From: Lineus longissimus
Taxonomy: Eukaryota; Nemertea; Pilidiophora; Heteronemertea; Lineidae
Direction: 5' to 3'
Length of the DNA stretch: 64,000 nt
Assembly (NCBI RefSeq): GCF_910592395.1
Contig: NC_088309.1
Span: 21,454,599 to 21,518,598 of the forward strand
Part shown: positions 43,017 through 56,133 of the stretch, piece after piece
How the letters are laid out: each line of letters starts with the position of its first letter
How positions within the stretch are numbered: the stretch's first letter is position 1
Position numbers and translations under genes: made by a program
Notes under the pieces: generated by a model
What the model saw: the letters and a program-made list of their open reading frames with translations, nothing else
The model's database searches: none
Told to the model about the DNA's origin: nothing

Positions 43017-44066
43017 GTAGGTTTGGCGTTCAGAGACTGAGCGAAACAAGCCTTGGATGAGATACGGCTAACCTCAGCACACAGATGCAGTAGATGTGCT
43101 CTTTTTTGCGCAAACCTGTTTTAGAAATGACACGGATTAGCGAGAAACCGGTCAGAATCCCAGACAAAGCGGTTACCGAATCGGATTTCCAGGAAAAATA
43201 GCTTCTTTTGACGACAACTTGCCGTTCGGGGATCTTGGTCAGACTGATGACGTGGATCGGCCTATCACCTAGGTTATATTGCTTTGATCTCTCGGGGCGA
43301 TGCTGGGTTTTATACACCGTTACACAATTTATTGATGTGTTTGGACATGCGACTAAACTAATACAGTGTATAGAAGAATATTGCAGAAAATGTAAATGAT
43401 ATCTGCAAGGTCAGTACTTGGCACCTTATTAAAAATCCGGCAAAACCAATCAATTTGCGCTATCGCGGAATTAAATATTTGTTGACCATCAAGGAGTGAG
43501 TGGTGTTTATTTTCGCTTATTTTGATATCATTTACATGTATACCTTTAGATATAGTCAATTAGATTGTATTGTTAATACCACCCAGATGAAATTTGTTCG
43601 CAACAACGCAAACATAGGATATGCCGCGGGTCATGGGGAAAACTAATCAAACATCATTAACTGATCACCGACCGAGAGTTGGATCAACGACATAGAGGAG
43701 TAGCGTATAATTGCATTTGGAGTAGCCGATTTATGACAGGAACGTTCAAAGCTGGCGATTTACGCCTGTATTTCACTCAAATGACCATATCTATTACGTT
43801 ATTTTTCAATTTCAACTTGTTTGGGATTCCTTCAGATCGTTAGTGTCAGTCAGAATTCTCCAAATCTCGAGATTTCTTCAATGTTTATAAAAACCATACC
43901 TGGACGATATACATGTACATGCACTTGACGTGTGAAGGAGACTACTTTGCTTTTTGAGGTGATACATGAATGTGGCTAGCTTCGTCTAGAACCTATTCGT
44001 GTACAACTACAATATATACAGGTGATTTAAAAAACGAACTCTTACACTTAACAGTTAACCTCCACA
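43017..44066. other. Spacer, no gene seen
   Basis: 3' UTR of the four-span gene and promoter of the receptor-like gene, with only short ORFs. I see nothing else. Confidence 0.45.
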
Positions 44067-46667
44067 ATGGTTGTATGTAGTCCACGATTAGAAGAGACTG
44101 TCGAGGTTAAGGAAGCAGTCGCTCCGATGGAAGTGGTGAAGACGTTTCCTTACATTTCTCTCAAGCCGCTGCTGTACGTTATGCAAGCTTTCGGACTTTT
44201 TCACAGCCGCCATTTTGGACCGAGGGGAATATTTTGGCAGGTCTACAGTGCCTGTAGCTGCATTATTGTGTTTTCATCCCTGGCACGATCCTTCTGCATC
44301 ATAGACGTGGAACACGTAGGCTTCAATAACGTGTTTTTTCAACATATGGTAGTCATAATCTGGCTGGTGTGGTGTTTTGGAAGTGGTTTCGCTATGTACC
44401 GAATCTGGGCAGTTTATGAAAAGGGACCAGCCTTTTTACTCGAATTGCACACGGTTGTCGATTGCTGTCAGTTGAAACATCATTGCTACAAACACAATTT
44501 GCGAAGAAGGGCGGTAATTGTGACCGGACTGAGTCTCTTCTGGATTGCCATGAATACAATAACAACTATATACTTTCTTGAAACTACAATTGCATTGGGG
44601 CTTGGTTTCATCCTTTCTCCAAAATGGGTGTATGATGCAATGCCACAATGGGGAAAGTACGTGAGCCTAGTTGTCGCCAGCTTCACTCAGCTGGTGAATA
44701 GTGCCTTTTGGTGTCTGCCACCGGCATTCAACCATTGCTTGTGTTACGCCATGATGATGGAGCTTAAAAGCTTTAATAAAGCTTTTGACGATGCAGTGAA
44801 GGAAGATGCGACTCTTGGCGGGCTTCTTGCACGTTTCAGGAAAAGGCACCAGAGGGTAATTTCAATTTTTTTCTGCATTCATTTTACGTTCCAGATTGCT
44901 CCCTGTAATCTAGTATAATGCATTATTTATATGCCCTTGCCGGTTTAGGACTAGGCGATCCCCCTAAAGCTGTTTCGCGAGTGGGGGGTCGATGTTAACA
45001 ATATTTGCCCTGATAACACTTGGTAAGACAACAATATCCGTTTCGAGAGTACCTCTCCATCGTCTTTAATTTGTGCATCATTTCAGGTCGCAAAACTCGT
45101 CGAATCTGCGGACAGCTTTCTTGGTATTCATATCTCCGTGACCCTCGGATGTTCCATGATCCTACTCATCTTCCTTGTCTACAATTCTCTGTGGGATAAC
45201 AGGATAACCAGCAGTCCCCAGTTAATAATTACCCAGTTTATGTGGATCTTTACCACTGGGGCTTTCGCTGGTGTGATACTGCATAGCGGAGCATCCGTCA
45301 ACAAAGCAGTAAGGCTTTTATCTATCCTTTTTCTCAGACACTCTCAGAAAAAAACTTCAATTTTAAACCGTTATGAAAGATATCGTTAAGTCTTTAGTGA
45401 GACTTAAAGGTGGCGTCTATAGTTATCACAATCTTTCTCTTGTGAATATATTCGGATCTATAGAATAGGATAATACAGAGGGTGTGCAAATTCATTCGCT
45501 CTCTCCCTGATCAGTTGCTACAAAATAGAAGTACACGGAGACTGTATAGCTTGAGCTACACGTACATGTATACATGCAGGCCTTTTCGCGATGTCACCGA
45601 GCTCTCAACATATCGGGACTATTCACGCCTGTTCTTAGGATTTTTGTTTTCTCCAAGTTAAATTAAACACATTTAGCTGTAACATACCGGTATAGACCAC
45701 CAATGCAATTTGACCTACTAGCTAGCCTGCCTCTAGTCCTACTTTTGCCGTGTCACTAAGAATGCAACACAGTATATTTCATGCCACCAACGGTTGAGTT
45801 CTGAGTTATGAATACTTTTCCTCCTTACAGGCACACGAGAGCCTCTCACGACTGCATGATATCGAGATCGAGGATACGCAAGGGAATAAGGATAACGCGG
45901 AGGTATGTATACGTTTCCTTTTTATTTTAGGGATGAATAGCTTTCTTTTTTTCTTGGCAATTTAAGTTTGTCTGGGGTTCTTGTTGATGGTCACCAATCC
46001 AGGTAGCTTTTTTCTCGTAAAAAAGTTCTGCTACACGTATCATAAATTCTAAAGTCATTTTGTATAATATGATTGAGAAGTCAGCATCAAACTAGATTGC
46101 TTTTTGATTACCGGATTGTTTTTCTATTTACAGCTTTCCCTCTTTATAAACAAACTCTCGGGACCTCCGATAGGATTGACCGCACTGGGTCTCTTCGTTA
46201 TTAACAAACCATCAGTGCTTACTGTAAGTATTCACATTCAACGACTCATGAACTTGCCGAAATGGCGATCACGGACCTGTTGATCCAAGTCCATGTTTCA
46301 GTTTACATTGTCAACGCCGCAGTACGCCCGTTATGCAGTTAACAACGCATGGAATCTTACGCAGCTGCAGTTACTTTCATGACACTTCGTTCTTGCCAGT
46401 CTTTGATACAAATGCTCGCTGTAGCAATTTTGGCGGCACGATGTTGTCAAATCAGCGTTACGTTGACCTGGCTTTGACCTACATTTGTATTTGCTGGCCG
46501 CGCATCAGAGCAAACTGCATCAGGACGTTAGGTACAAAATCTCGCTAATTCTAACTCGTTTTCATTTTCAGACTCTTGGAATGTTCCTGACATATTTCAT
46601 CATCGTTGTACAATTTCGATTGCCTTCCGAACCAGCTGCATATGGGAATTCGACCATCAGTCCATAA
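44067..46667 (+). CDS. Gustatory-receptor-like seven-span protein (GRL), complete
   Basis: Member of the insect chemoreceptor (7tm_6/7tm_7) superfamily: ligand-gated ion-channel-type proteins with inside-out topology compared with GPCRs. Five plus-strand exons: 44067-44855, 45087-45308, 45831-45902, 46134-46223, 46572-46667; phase 0, GT-AG, 422 aa, the usual size. The large first exon carries helices 1-4, exon 2 helices 5-6 (TLGCSMILLIFLVY; FMWIFTTGAFAGVIL), exon 3 a polar cytoplasmic loop (HESLSRLHDIEIEDTQ), and the last exons helix 7 ending in TLGMFLTYFIIVVQF. This TYxxxxxQF-type C-terminus and the short phase-0 3' exons are hallmarks of the family. No signal peptide, as expected. Non-insect members act in development as well as sensing, so taste function is not implied. 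Confidence 0.88.
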
Positions 46668-47005
46668 TGAAACAATGAGCTGACAAGACACTTTAGCATA
46701 CTGATCGGATTACATATGGCAGAGAAATCAAAGACCAAGTTACGACATCGCCAATTACAATTCTTTCTCTGAATTTAACGTTTTGAAACGTTTTCTGTCA
46801 TATCTGTCATAACTGTATACGGCGAAGTTAAGAGCAAAATCTGAAGTATGCTGGTTCCCTGTGTTTCAATTAGCAGTGCTGAGTACACTTCTAAAACAAG
46901 TCAATGCATATATCAGTATACGTGTATTTGACGTTACTATAATCAGAATGTATAGTTGTATACCATTTTGCATTTAATCATCGAGTAATTATTTTTTATA
47001 CAGTA
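46668..47005. other. Downstream of the GRL gene, nothing seen
   Basis: AT-rich, no clear AATAAA and no exon-like sequence. Confidence 0.4.
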
Positions 47006-47319
47006 TGTGCGCATCCAATATTTTAGCTCGGTCAATGAATTACTATGTACATTGGAAATTACTTTGTTACCATGCACATCAATGAAGCATACTATACATG
47101 TAACTGCATGATGCGGCATATCCAAATTTTTTGTGATAGTAACACTTTAATTCATTTAATTCATTGTGCGCATCCAATATTTTAGCTCGGTCAATGAATT
47201 GCTATGTACATTGGAAATTACTTTGTTGCCATGCACATCAATGAAGCATACTATACATGTAACTGCATGATGCGGCATATCCAATTTTTTTTTGTGATAG
47301 TAACACTTTAATTCATTTA
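47006..47319. repeat. Tandem duplication, 159-bp period
   Basis: The block starting TGTGCGCATCCAATATTTTA at 47006 recurs at 47165 with few changes, through ACTTTAATTCATTTAA. It is a recent tandem duplication with no coding role. Confidence 0.9.
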
Positions 47320-47850
47320 AGCTTTCTATTAGCGTCCCTTGGGTGAACAGTATAGTGTGGCAATGATATTTGTAATGCCCTACGGTATATATCCTGTAGT
47401 GGGTAATCGACGTCACGGTTAAGCAAATTTATTGAGCACTAAAAGCCGACGAACTGACAGTTTTTTTCGATAACATCAACTCGTCCTTTGCGGATAATTG
47501 ACAAGGCATCGCTGTGATTTAGAGGGAGAACTTGGGTGTGGAATTTAGGTGGCCAGGAGGAAAATGCACCTATTCGCCTACATGCTCATCCTCGATGTAG
47601 CAAGAGACAATGCCGATCACTAATAACGATTTCCGCAGGTGTTGTAAGGTGCGGGTTTTGGACATGTCTACGAAATTAAACAGTTACATTCAGTTTTGGT
47701 GAGTCTGAAATCAATGTGTGGTCTTCGGTCGGTAAAGTTCGGGTTCCGGGGTTTTCAAGATAACAATGATATTGATAATGATAATACTAATAATAATACT
47801 TATATGTGCAGGAATAAATAAAAAGAGTAAAAAAGAGAGAAAAAGTTTTT

Positions 47851-47923
47851 GTGGATACACGAGGAGTCGAATCCGTGACCACCAGATTGAAAGTCCAGCA
47901 TTCTAACCGTTGAACCACAGAGG
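47851..47923 (-). pseudogene. tRNA-Glu(UUC)-like relic or SINE head
   Basis: On the minus strand, TGGTTCAACGGTTAGAATG fits an A-box/D-arm. A 5-bp stem encloses loop CTTTCAA (anticodon TTC), and GGATTCGACTCC fits a B-box with one extra base. The acceptor arm does not pair and the T-stem is poor, so it is not a working tRNA. A T-run follows, as for a Pol III stop. Confidence 0.5.
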
Positions 47924-48183
47924 TTTTTTATGTCCAGGTTGAGATTTCTTTGCCTGTAATAGCCAAGCTATGGCGATATGAATTACCTTGTGTGAAATAG
48001 AGCGACATTTTTATTTTACACAAGCTTCAGATCACTATAATGATGTTGAATTCGTTGAGATATATCCATCAACCACAAGAGGTCAAGAAAAAGGTGTAGC
48101 CCACATGAATCGCATTCCAAGCAAGCATAGCCAATAGATATCATCAAAACACGGTTGACCGACCCCCATTCACTCAAGTTTTA

Positions 48184-48780
48184 ATGAAAAATCGTAAAAA
48201 CGGTGTTCTGAAGGTTCCGACTAAACTGTATTTATGGTCCGCGCGAGTTTTCATTCAATTCGGGTCGCAAGCCAATTTAAATAAATGGTTGAATGAATAT
48301 CATGGTAAACTAGAACATACCACCACATGTATTGACCTTTCTTGCATTCTTTTTGACACGTTTGCGTGGGGTGAAAAGCCGTGGTATATCTCAAATGAAG
48401 TTGTATATCTCGCTTTTGTATCATTACGAATTGTCAGCGGGCGGGCCACCATCATGTGGGTTTGTAGTAGAGAGGCACGAGAGTTTGTCCCCATCGCATT
48501 TCATACTTGCTCTCAGCTGCCCGCCGTGCACAGAATGGAAGATATTCCCTTCAGACCGATAAGATGCCAGAGGGATCTATTGCATCCAGAGAATCGATAT
48601 CAGACTTTCAGCCCAGGTGATATCAATGTAGACAAAGGTAGGCGCCAAAAACATTATCTTCGTGTTACATATAGTTTTCTAATAGCGTCAAGAGGGCCGC
48701 AAAACAGGATAGACCAGAAAAAGTATCCCATCCTCGGTCCTCCCTGTCAATCCATAAATGCCCAGCAATATTGCCATTGA
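48184..48780 (+). CDS. Unassigned 198-codon ORF
   Basis: Long for chance in this AT-rich DNA. The translation is non-repetitive and has several cysteines, but I find no domain, signal peptide or flanking exons. It may be noise or an old mobile-element fragment. Confidence 0.2.
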   Translation: MKNRKNGVLKVPTKLYLWSARVFIQFGSQANLNKWLNEYHGKLEHTTTCIDLSCILFDTFAWGEKPWYISNEVVYLAFVSLRIVSGRATIMWVCSREAREFVPIAFHTCSQLPAVHRMEDIPFRPIRCQRDLLHPENRYQTFSPGDINVDKGRRQKHYLRVTYSFLIASRGPQNRIDQKKYPILGPPCQSINAQQYCH

Positions 48781-51367
48781 GATGATGTGCTAGGAGTCAT
48801 TTTGCAAGTTACTTGAGTCCCGATCCTTTTTTCGCGTGAGAACCATACATTTTGCGGCAATGTTATTGTAATACATGCAAAAAGGAATCCGGGACTAAGT
48901 CGCTGCAATGTTTTGGAGTGTTTCCGTTTCTGAGTGTTTGTCCTCATCATTTGGGAACGCTGAAGGATACATTGTTGATTGATGCGTTTTTCTCTATTGT
49001 ATGTAAAAATTGCAATCTGGGGAACAACAACCAATGTTGCACCGGCGAATCTAGCACGATGTGTGGCATTTTATCCATTTTTTCTTGCCAGATCACTTTT
49101 TTTTCATCGATGCATCGTTTCCGCATCGTGACGTTTTTGACAGAAGGAATGTCATTGTATAGCGACTGCACCAGACCGTAGCCTACGCACCATGTATATA
49201 GTTATGACAACCGTGGTAAGAATTGAAGCATATTCTGCCAAACGACGACCACAGTAAGAGTTAGAGACCCCTGTGGGGGATCAAGGAGGTCAACAAGAAG
49301 TTAATGTAATTTTTAAGCACTTACACTCCCCCCAAACAAAGGTTGGTCTATATTTGTCTTCGATCACTGGGTAATCCAAGTCATGTGGTTTGTGTTCCCA
49401 GAAATACAAACAAATTGACCAAACACATTTTTGCATGAAAGAACATTCACCCCTACACACGTATACGTCACTACTTGAACCCCTCCCGTACTTCCGCCAA
49501 TTTGCTTGGCGACCAACATGCCATGTGGCTTGGTATGTCAGTCTAAATATAATACGTTGAGCTGAAAAGAATGAACCCAATGCGAGAACTCCAGTATCTA
49601 TAAACCTTCGAGTAGATCGTTTACAGGATACGAAAGTATTTTCAAGTTTCATTCAGACATCCGCAATTGGGACAGCTTCAGCAGGAACCAAATGACCCAA
49701 TAATTCTCCAAAGATATGCCGATGTTGAAGACGCTGAATGCCAATACTGGAAGATGGAGCCGGTCGTGTTGATGCCAGTTTCGTCGTGTCATCGGTGCCA
49801 CCAGTGATCTAAGCATCACACACATACTCGCAAGGATCGTCTCCGTACCAGCAGCCGGCATCAACATGTCGCCGCAATTGACGAGGAAGCTGTCTCTTTT
49901 ACCCGCAAAGCGCAGTCTTTCAAAATTGACAAGAAAACTATCATTACCATCGTATGTAAATCAAGGAAGTCCCCTCAGGACGCAGGTGCTAAAACAAAGC
50001 AATAAATCGGCTGGCCCGAAAGCAGGTAGGCACATTCATTTTCACATAATTCGGGCTTGTCGGGTTTGGTACACTCCGACGCAGCGGATGAAATAGGTGT
50101 CTCTCGGAAGTTTTCGTTGGGGGAAAAAAGCGGCTGAATGCATCTGACCTGGTTGACATCACAGGCTGGGGTACAAGGTGGCTTGTGATTCTATGAGGAC
50201 AATCGGTTTGCGGTTTTGGGTTGGTTTTTACCGTCCAACAGAGGCGTAAACTGATATAAGAGAACCAATATTCATCGGTGTGAAAGGAATGATATAGTCT
50301 GTCCCAGAAAGGTACAGGTGCAACAAGCCTCTGTTTAAAGGTACCGGTGCAGCCAGTGTTAATGCCGTCAACAACCGTGTCAGAGTTGATTCTAGTTTTT
50401 TTTCTAAAACTATAGTTTTCCAAGTAGTGCTTTCCTGATGAGAGATTTGCATTTTTATTACACCGATACGCCCTGGATTTACAATACAATGTACTTCCGG
50501 TACATTCCAGAATAAATACGAATGGCATAGTCATATGCGTTACTCCTACTACATGTCTACCACAAACTTTCCAAAAATTCGCTTTTGTGGTTCACAGATG
50601 ACATTTGATAAAAAATGGTATTCACACGTCTATAAGCCAAAATCCATTAGTGTGTAAGTTAAATGTCTTGTATCGGCTTTTACTACAATCCAGTGCACAT
50701 TTTATGGGTTTGCAAAAGGCATACTTATTCATGTTGCGGACATGTATAAAACAGATTGGAATGACAGAAGGCCTACTGCGGGGCTAAGTATCAAATGCAT
50801 TTATCAATAGAAATTGTAAGAAATTTTGAAGAAAATATTTTGGGACAACAGCTCTTGGCCTACTACGGAATTCTCAGCCCATGTCACGCCGGAACACGTT
50901 TGGTATGGAATGTGAACAAAATTCCTTTAAAGGAACATACAGATGTGGTTTTGGAAATGCAGAGCAATGATGTTATATACAGTTCTTTCGTGTTTATGGG
51001 AAGATTCAGTAGCCTTGTCACGATTATTAAGGTTATCTTTATAACATCGTGACGTTTTCGTTTTATCAACGTGGCCCCGGAATGTAGGGCTATGCCCGGT
51101 TTTAACTGTTTCGGGTGTTCGAGAAGAGGATCCTATCTTGGTCGTAAGAAGGATGAGCTGGTCAGAGGGGGTAAGTTAGCGAGCGGCCTAAAATTGTAAA
51201 ACATGTTATTAAATTGACTTTTACCGGAATAGACAGTATAGACATAAGGTGACTTGGGTGTCGTGCAGTGATCTAGATTTAACGCACATTATCAACACTC
51301 GACTATGTATATAAATAGTTCTGGCAGTTATCGGAGAGAAATAAGATCCCGACTTAGAATCGCGTGG

Positions 51368-51430
51368 TGGTGTCTGTGTCTGTGTGGATGGGTGGATGGG
51401 TGGATGGGTGTGTGGGTGGTTGGATGGGGG
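51368..51430. repeat. GGAT/GGTG-rich microsatellite
   Basis: Repeated GGATGGGT and GTGGGT units on the plus strand. The G-runs could form a quadruplex. Confidence 0.75.
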
Positions 51431-53015
51431 CCTCGTATTAAGGTACAGGGACATACCTAATAGTGTTGCGTTAAAAAAATTTAAAAATAAAACGAGGGAA
51501 AAAGTGTTGATTCAGTCAAATGAAATAATTACTATTGGATATCTCGCCTTATTGAAATAGCCACATAATTTGATGGGTTTTCCATTACGATAATCCAATT
51601 TTAATCCCACTGTCATATTGATATGAAAGCCGCGTCTAATTGGTGCTTTTTGATCATAGCTGACATTGTAGTAATATGATATGTAAGCCACATATCTTAA
51701 ATATGCCAACGAAACAATGCACGACGGGGGACAGTCCAGACACAAAGTGATAAGCGTTGCATGTGTACACTCGCGGTTAGGCCTAAATAACTAAAATTAA
51801 AGGATACACCCGGAGAGGTAAAACATACCTTCCACGAGGAATTTGTCGAAATCTGGGCAGTTCAATTTTCTATCTGGACTCGGATGTAAATGGGTTACGG
51901 GGATCTCCTGAACGATGGCTGTCAAGACTTCAAGGGCAATATCATTAGATAGTGCTCTCGCCCTTTTTGGCAAGAGGAGTAAGTAATATATTTTTGCTTT
52001 CTGTCGAAGATTGTCGAATCAATCCAACGGCTAGGCAACGTCAGAGATATTCAATCACTTCGAAAAGCTTGTGGTGTTTTAAGTCTCGTGTGTCGGTGTA
52101 TAGCATTTTTAGTGTTTCCCTCAATGTTTGGGAGCGCAGAAGACGAGCTGACATGCATTCGCAGTTTAGATGGCCATATTGACTAATTGTTGATGGGTCA
52201 AGAGCGGCCCCGATCGATTTTAGGAACAAGAGCGGTCGATGTTAAGGTTTAAGGTCATCTTTCCGTTTGGCAATCTACCAAATAGATCATCTGTTCGTCC
52301 TATACTTCACTCCGTGTCTTTTTCTACGGAAAAAGGTGAAAATCTCAACCTCACGACTCATATAACTGGCCCGCGCTAAAACTAAGTCAGGTGGTAACAG
52401 GCAACTGGACCATGCACTGCAACCTAAACCTTGCTAAGATGGTTTCAAACTCAGCTTAGGTAATCTTGTAAACACCATGGCCCAGAACAGGCCTGTTCCA
52501 ATTCATAAACGACAGAACACGACAAAAAACTGTGTCATCTTTCCTCAGTCGAAAATCTGTCCATACAGTGTCTTTATGAATTTAAGTCTAATCTACTTGC
52601 AAGAACATGTATGTAGAGAATGATTTTTGTATATGACGTAAAGGAGTGAAAAAACTGACACTCAGGGTCCGGACTCAAGGTGGGTCATGACGGATTAAGG
52701 AGCAGCAGAAGGTCAACCGAGGAGGTCCTTGCTGAGTGCTGGTTGCCAAACTACATGATACCTGTAAAGTGCACTCAAATTATGCACATCAAAGATAAGA
52801 AGGTACTTCCCATTCATTCATATATCAAAAAGTAGCATAAGCAAATATTTGGAATTGGATGGGCCGATTGTGGATTGTATGGATAATACACACGCATACG
52901 TCTCTAGGTACGTCACAACAGTGTCTGGCTGTCGCAAAGCAAACACTTCCGCCGGAAAGCTCTAAACCTCTACAAGATTTAACCACAGGCATGTCAGACT
53001 TGAATAACGGAGATA

Positions 53016-53138
53016 ATGGCTGATATGAATAAAGTCTAGCAAATGCTTTTACTTCAATTTTGTACAGAAAGGTCTAGTGTAAATGTACATGGAGTTTTAG
53101 ATAAAAGCATTTGCTAGTCTTTATTCATATCACCCATT
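53016..53138. mobile_element. 123-bp fold-back element
   Basis: Arms of about 36 bp: AATGGCTGATATGAATAAAG at the left pairs with CTTTATTCATATCACCCATT at the right, and CTAGCAAATGCTTTTA with TAAAAGCATTTGCTAG. The centre is about 50 bp. It is MITE-like with no coding capacity. Confidence 0.75.
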
Positions 53139-53500
53139 GTGTGTAGAACTCCAAATAAATTAAGTAAAATAAGCTGAAGTCGTAAAATACTAGTAGATGT
53201 ACATTTAGTTCTTTGGGTCAAACCTGATTACAATATCGAACACGTGGGGCCAAAACAGTTATAAAGGCCGTGTGGGTGGGGGCTTTTTGTGACCTAGTGA
53301 CTTAAATTTTGTGTGTGCACAGTCTGAATGTATAGTACGATATTATGTAGTACGATATTATGGCAATGTGCCAAGATCTAATTCTAGGGTCATCGGTATG
53401 TGTGTAATATTTTCATTAAGATTCGAATTTGACACTCAATCGTATAAATCACTGACCAACGCTGATTATGTAACAACTTGGAAGTACACGTAGTGATAAT

Positions 53501-53793
53501 TGACGTGAAACCGCCGACACATGAAATGACGATAAAGATGAAGTGACAGTTTTAACTTTTTTTAAATTGATATAATACTACTAATATTGATAACATGCAC
53601 CATAATAATGAAAAGTTACAGGGGTGGGGGGGGGGGGGTTATAAAATTCCCATTTCTGATGACGTGAAACCGCCGACACATGAAATGACGATAAAGATGA
53701 AGTGACAGTTTTAACTTTTTTTAAATTGATATGATACTACTAATATTGATAACATGCACCATTAGAAAGAAAAGTTACGGGGGGGGGGGGGGT
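53501..53793. repeat. Tandem duplication (159-bp period) ending in poly-G
   Basis: The block from TGACGTGAAACCGCCGACAC at 53501 recurs at 53660. Each copy ends in a G-run (near 53626-53638 and 53778-53792). Confidence 0.9.
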
Positions 53794-55638
53794 TACGGCT
53801 ATATACACCGGTGCACCAACAAGTGCCTGGTGGCATCATTGTTAAAAAAAATCGATCAGGTTGAAAAATAAGATGAGGTAAGACCTAGGCTGATGAAATG
53901 TTCCAAGGCCCGAACTCATTTCTTTTCAGGTGTGTCGTGTCTCAACTTGCAACCCGATCCCACAAATGTACTGACATTAACAGATCAATCAAGAAATTAA
54001 CCTCATTTTTCAATTGAATCAAAAATAGACATGATAGCACTAATTTTGAATTACAAATGTAGAGTATCAATTCCCATATGGTATGACCCGGTTTCCAATG
54101 ACGCGTCGTGACTCTTCACAAACTGCAAACCATTACACAAAACGGTCGTCAAGGGATGAGATCATCTAGCTTCTCCATCCAACCAATCGCGGTATGGCAC
54201 CGGAAATTTCGCAATCTCTCTCTCTGTCTCGAAACCACCTTACCCAGCACTATCATAATATTAATATTGGGTTTATAACACTTTGTCGCCAACCTACTTT
54301 CACAGTACAATGAATGAATTCGGATATATCGGTAGTACGCTCCGACTGTCTTGTAAGGAATTACTACTATAATAGCATTGTATATACTATATTTAGATTT
54401 TATTTCGTGGTGATATTCATTAAGACTTGCCACTGACAGGAAATAGGAGTACCTATGTTCTGGAATGTGTCCAAAGTTAACATTTCATGGTAAGGCCCAA
54501 AGTTGTTAGTGCAGATAAATTGTAAATGCAACACACCCAGTATTTCCTTATTCTGACGGCGCTGAAAGAAGTTTCTGCATAAAATACATGTAGATTAAAG
54601 TGCCTACACGTACAGATCTCGCCACTATTTTTGCTAGGTATTATTTCAATTACTTTTAAACTATTTATATAAACAAATTATTTATTGTAATCTTGTGACA
54701 TCCCGTGCAATCAATATCGTGTGCATGCGAGGTGCATGGTACTACCTGTGTACCAACCAAACAAGCTCACAAACTCACGGAATCTTTATCAATAGCAGGT
54801 GATCATATGTTTACTTTGTAAAATATTATGATTTGGTCAATAAATATTAAGGGATAATGTTTACATAACGATAAAATACGTAGAATTTTATGAATGACAC
54901 ATCTTCAGAATTCCTTGGGCAATCTGTGAGGAAGTTTGAAAAGAGTCAAGCTCTCATTCGTTCAGTTTATTTAAATATGTTAATTAAGATTATATGTCCT
55001 GTCCCATTGTCGTCTGGTTGGAGATACTTGACCTATAGCCCAAGAACATATGAACTTGTTTCTCATGCCTATATCACTCCTTCTGAAATATGAAAAGCAT
55101 AGTCGTTTGAAAATTCGCAAAGGAATATGAGCTAATTGGCTAATCTTTACACTCATCAAGTGCAGCAATCAATTTGTTTCAATACGTTTATGTCTTTGGA
55201 GATTGGCAGATTACAGCCACACACAGTATTTGTAACTTTTAAAGCACATATATTATTGGCATTTCTGGATTATGCTAAAAAAATCTGCATAAACTTTAAT
55301 AGATACGACATTCCGTGGCCCTGGCAGGGGATATGTCACTTGGCAATATGGGTAGGTAAGAAAGCTAACATTTCCAGCCATGAAACACGGGCTCAGTTTT
55401 AAGACACGATCACCCATCCAATGGACAGAAACTAAATATCCATTACGCCAATGCATTTGACAAATTGACAGCTGCGACGTTCAGAACAACAGCTGTACTT
55501 TTTGATGCTGCTCTCGGCGATATGAGTAAGATGTCCTGAAAAAGGAAAGGCATAAAATATGTTCGCTTGAGGGCACAAGGCCTATACATCTCTGACATTT
55601 ATTTTTCTTCAGATCTGATTGGGTGCAGTTCTCGTAAG

Positions 55639-56133
55639 ATGTCCACAGAGAGTGACAAATGTAGCATCAGAAAATCAAGTTCGCTCACCTCAAGCATCAG
55701 ACGCAAACTCTCGGGAAGGAAGAAAAAGACATCCACCGCGTCCAGCGGCTCTCATTCAAGTATTGATGACAGTTTATCGTCACCAGTCATGACTTCGTTC
55801 GAAAACTTGGACACCAAGGTCAGTTCGAGTGGCTCACTGAAATATCTTCTCCACGTGTATAGTAGGTTGCGTCACATCTCTACAGATTCCAGTCGATTTG
55901 CTCCAAGGAAGTGCTTGACGAAGGCTCCTGCATGCCTATGAACCCCCTTTAACTACATGTACTTCATCTACCAGAATACAAGAGCCAAGTGATTTTAAAA
56001 GTTGTTTATATAATTTCCTTTTCAGGATGAAGCCACGTACCGTTCTTTTCTACGGACGCTGGTATCACCCCTTGGCGCCCATAGCGGTTATAGATCTGGT
56101 CACTCTCATAATCTCGCCGATAGGCTACACATG
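55639..56133 (+). CDS. Candidate N-terminal exons of the Munc13-like gene
   Basis: Two exons, 55639-55818 (60 codons from ATG, ends DTK before a GT donor; acceptor CTTCAG just upstream near 55609-55614) and 56026-56133 (36 codons, ends LHM before GTAAGT). Both are phase 0. The first is Ser/Arg/Lys-rich (SSIRRKLSGRKKK), a likely disordered basic region. Their phase fits the exon at 58020 directly, or 57470 if an in-frame acceptor GGTCAG at 57459-57464 is used. They could be an alternative first part of the same gene or a short gene of their own. Confidence 0.55.

Larger units (their letters stand above)
47320..55638. other. 8.3-kb gene-poor interval
   Basis: No multi-exon gene can be built here. 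It holds a tRNA-Glu-like relic (47851-47923), an unassigned 198-codon ORF (48184-48780), a GGAT-rich microsatellite (51368-51430), a fold-back (53016-53138) and a 159-bp tandem duplication with poly-G (53501-53793). A short stretch near 49838-49980 reads VAAIDEEAVSFTRKAQSF-like peptide before a stop and may be a mobile-element remnant. The right end should contain the promoter of the Munc13-like gene. Confidence 0.5.

Noticed and set aside
47851-47923. Functional tRNA-Glu gene
   Set aside because: The acceptor arm does not pair and the T-stem has mismatches and an inserted base.
49838-49980. Possible transposase fragment (VAAIDEEAVSFTRKAQSF frame)
   Set aside because: Only about 48 codons before a stop, and no second motif or inverted ends found, so it was not listed as an element.
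49989-50534. 181-codon minus-strand ORF
   Set aside because: No domain, no splice partners, and composition like the surrounding non-coding DNA.
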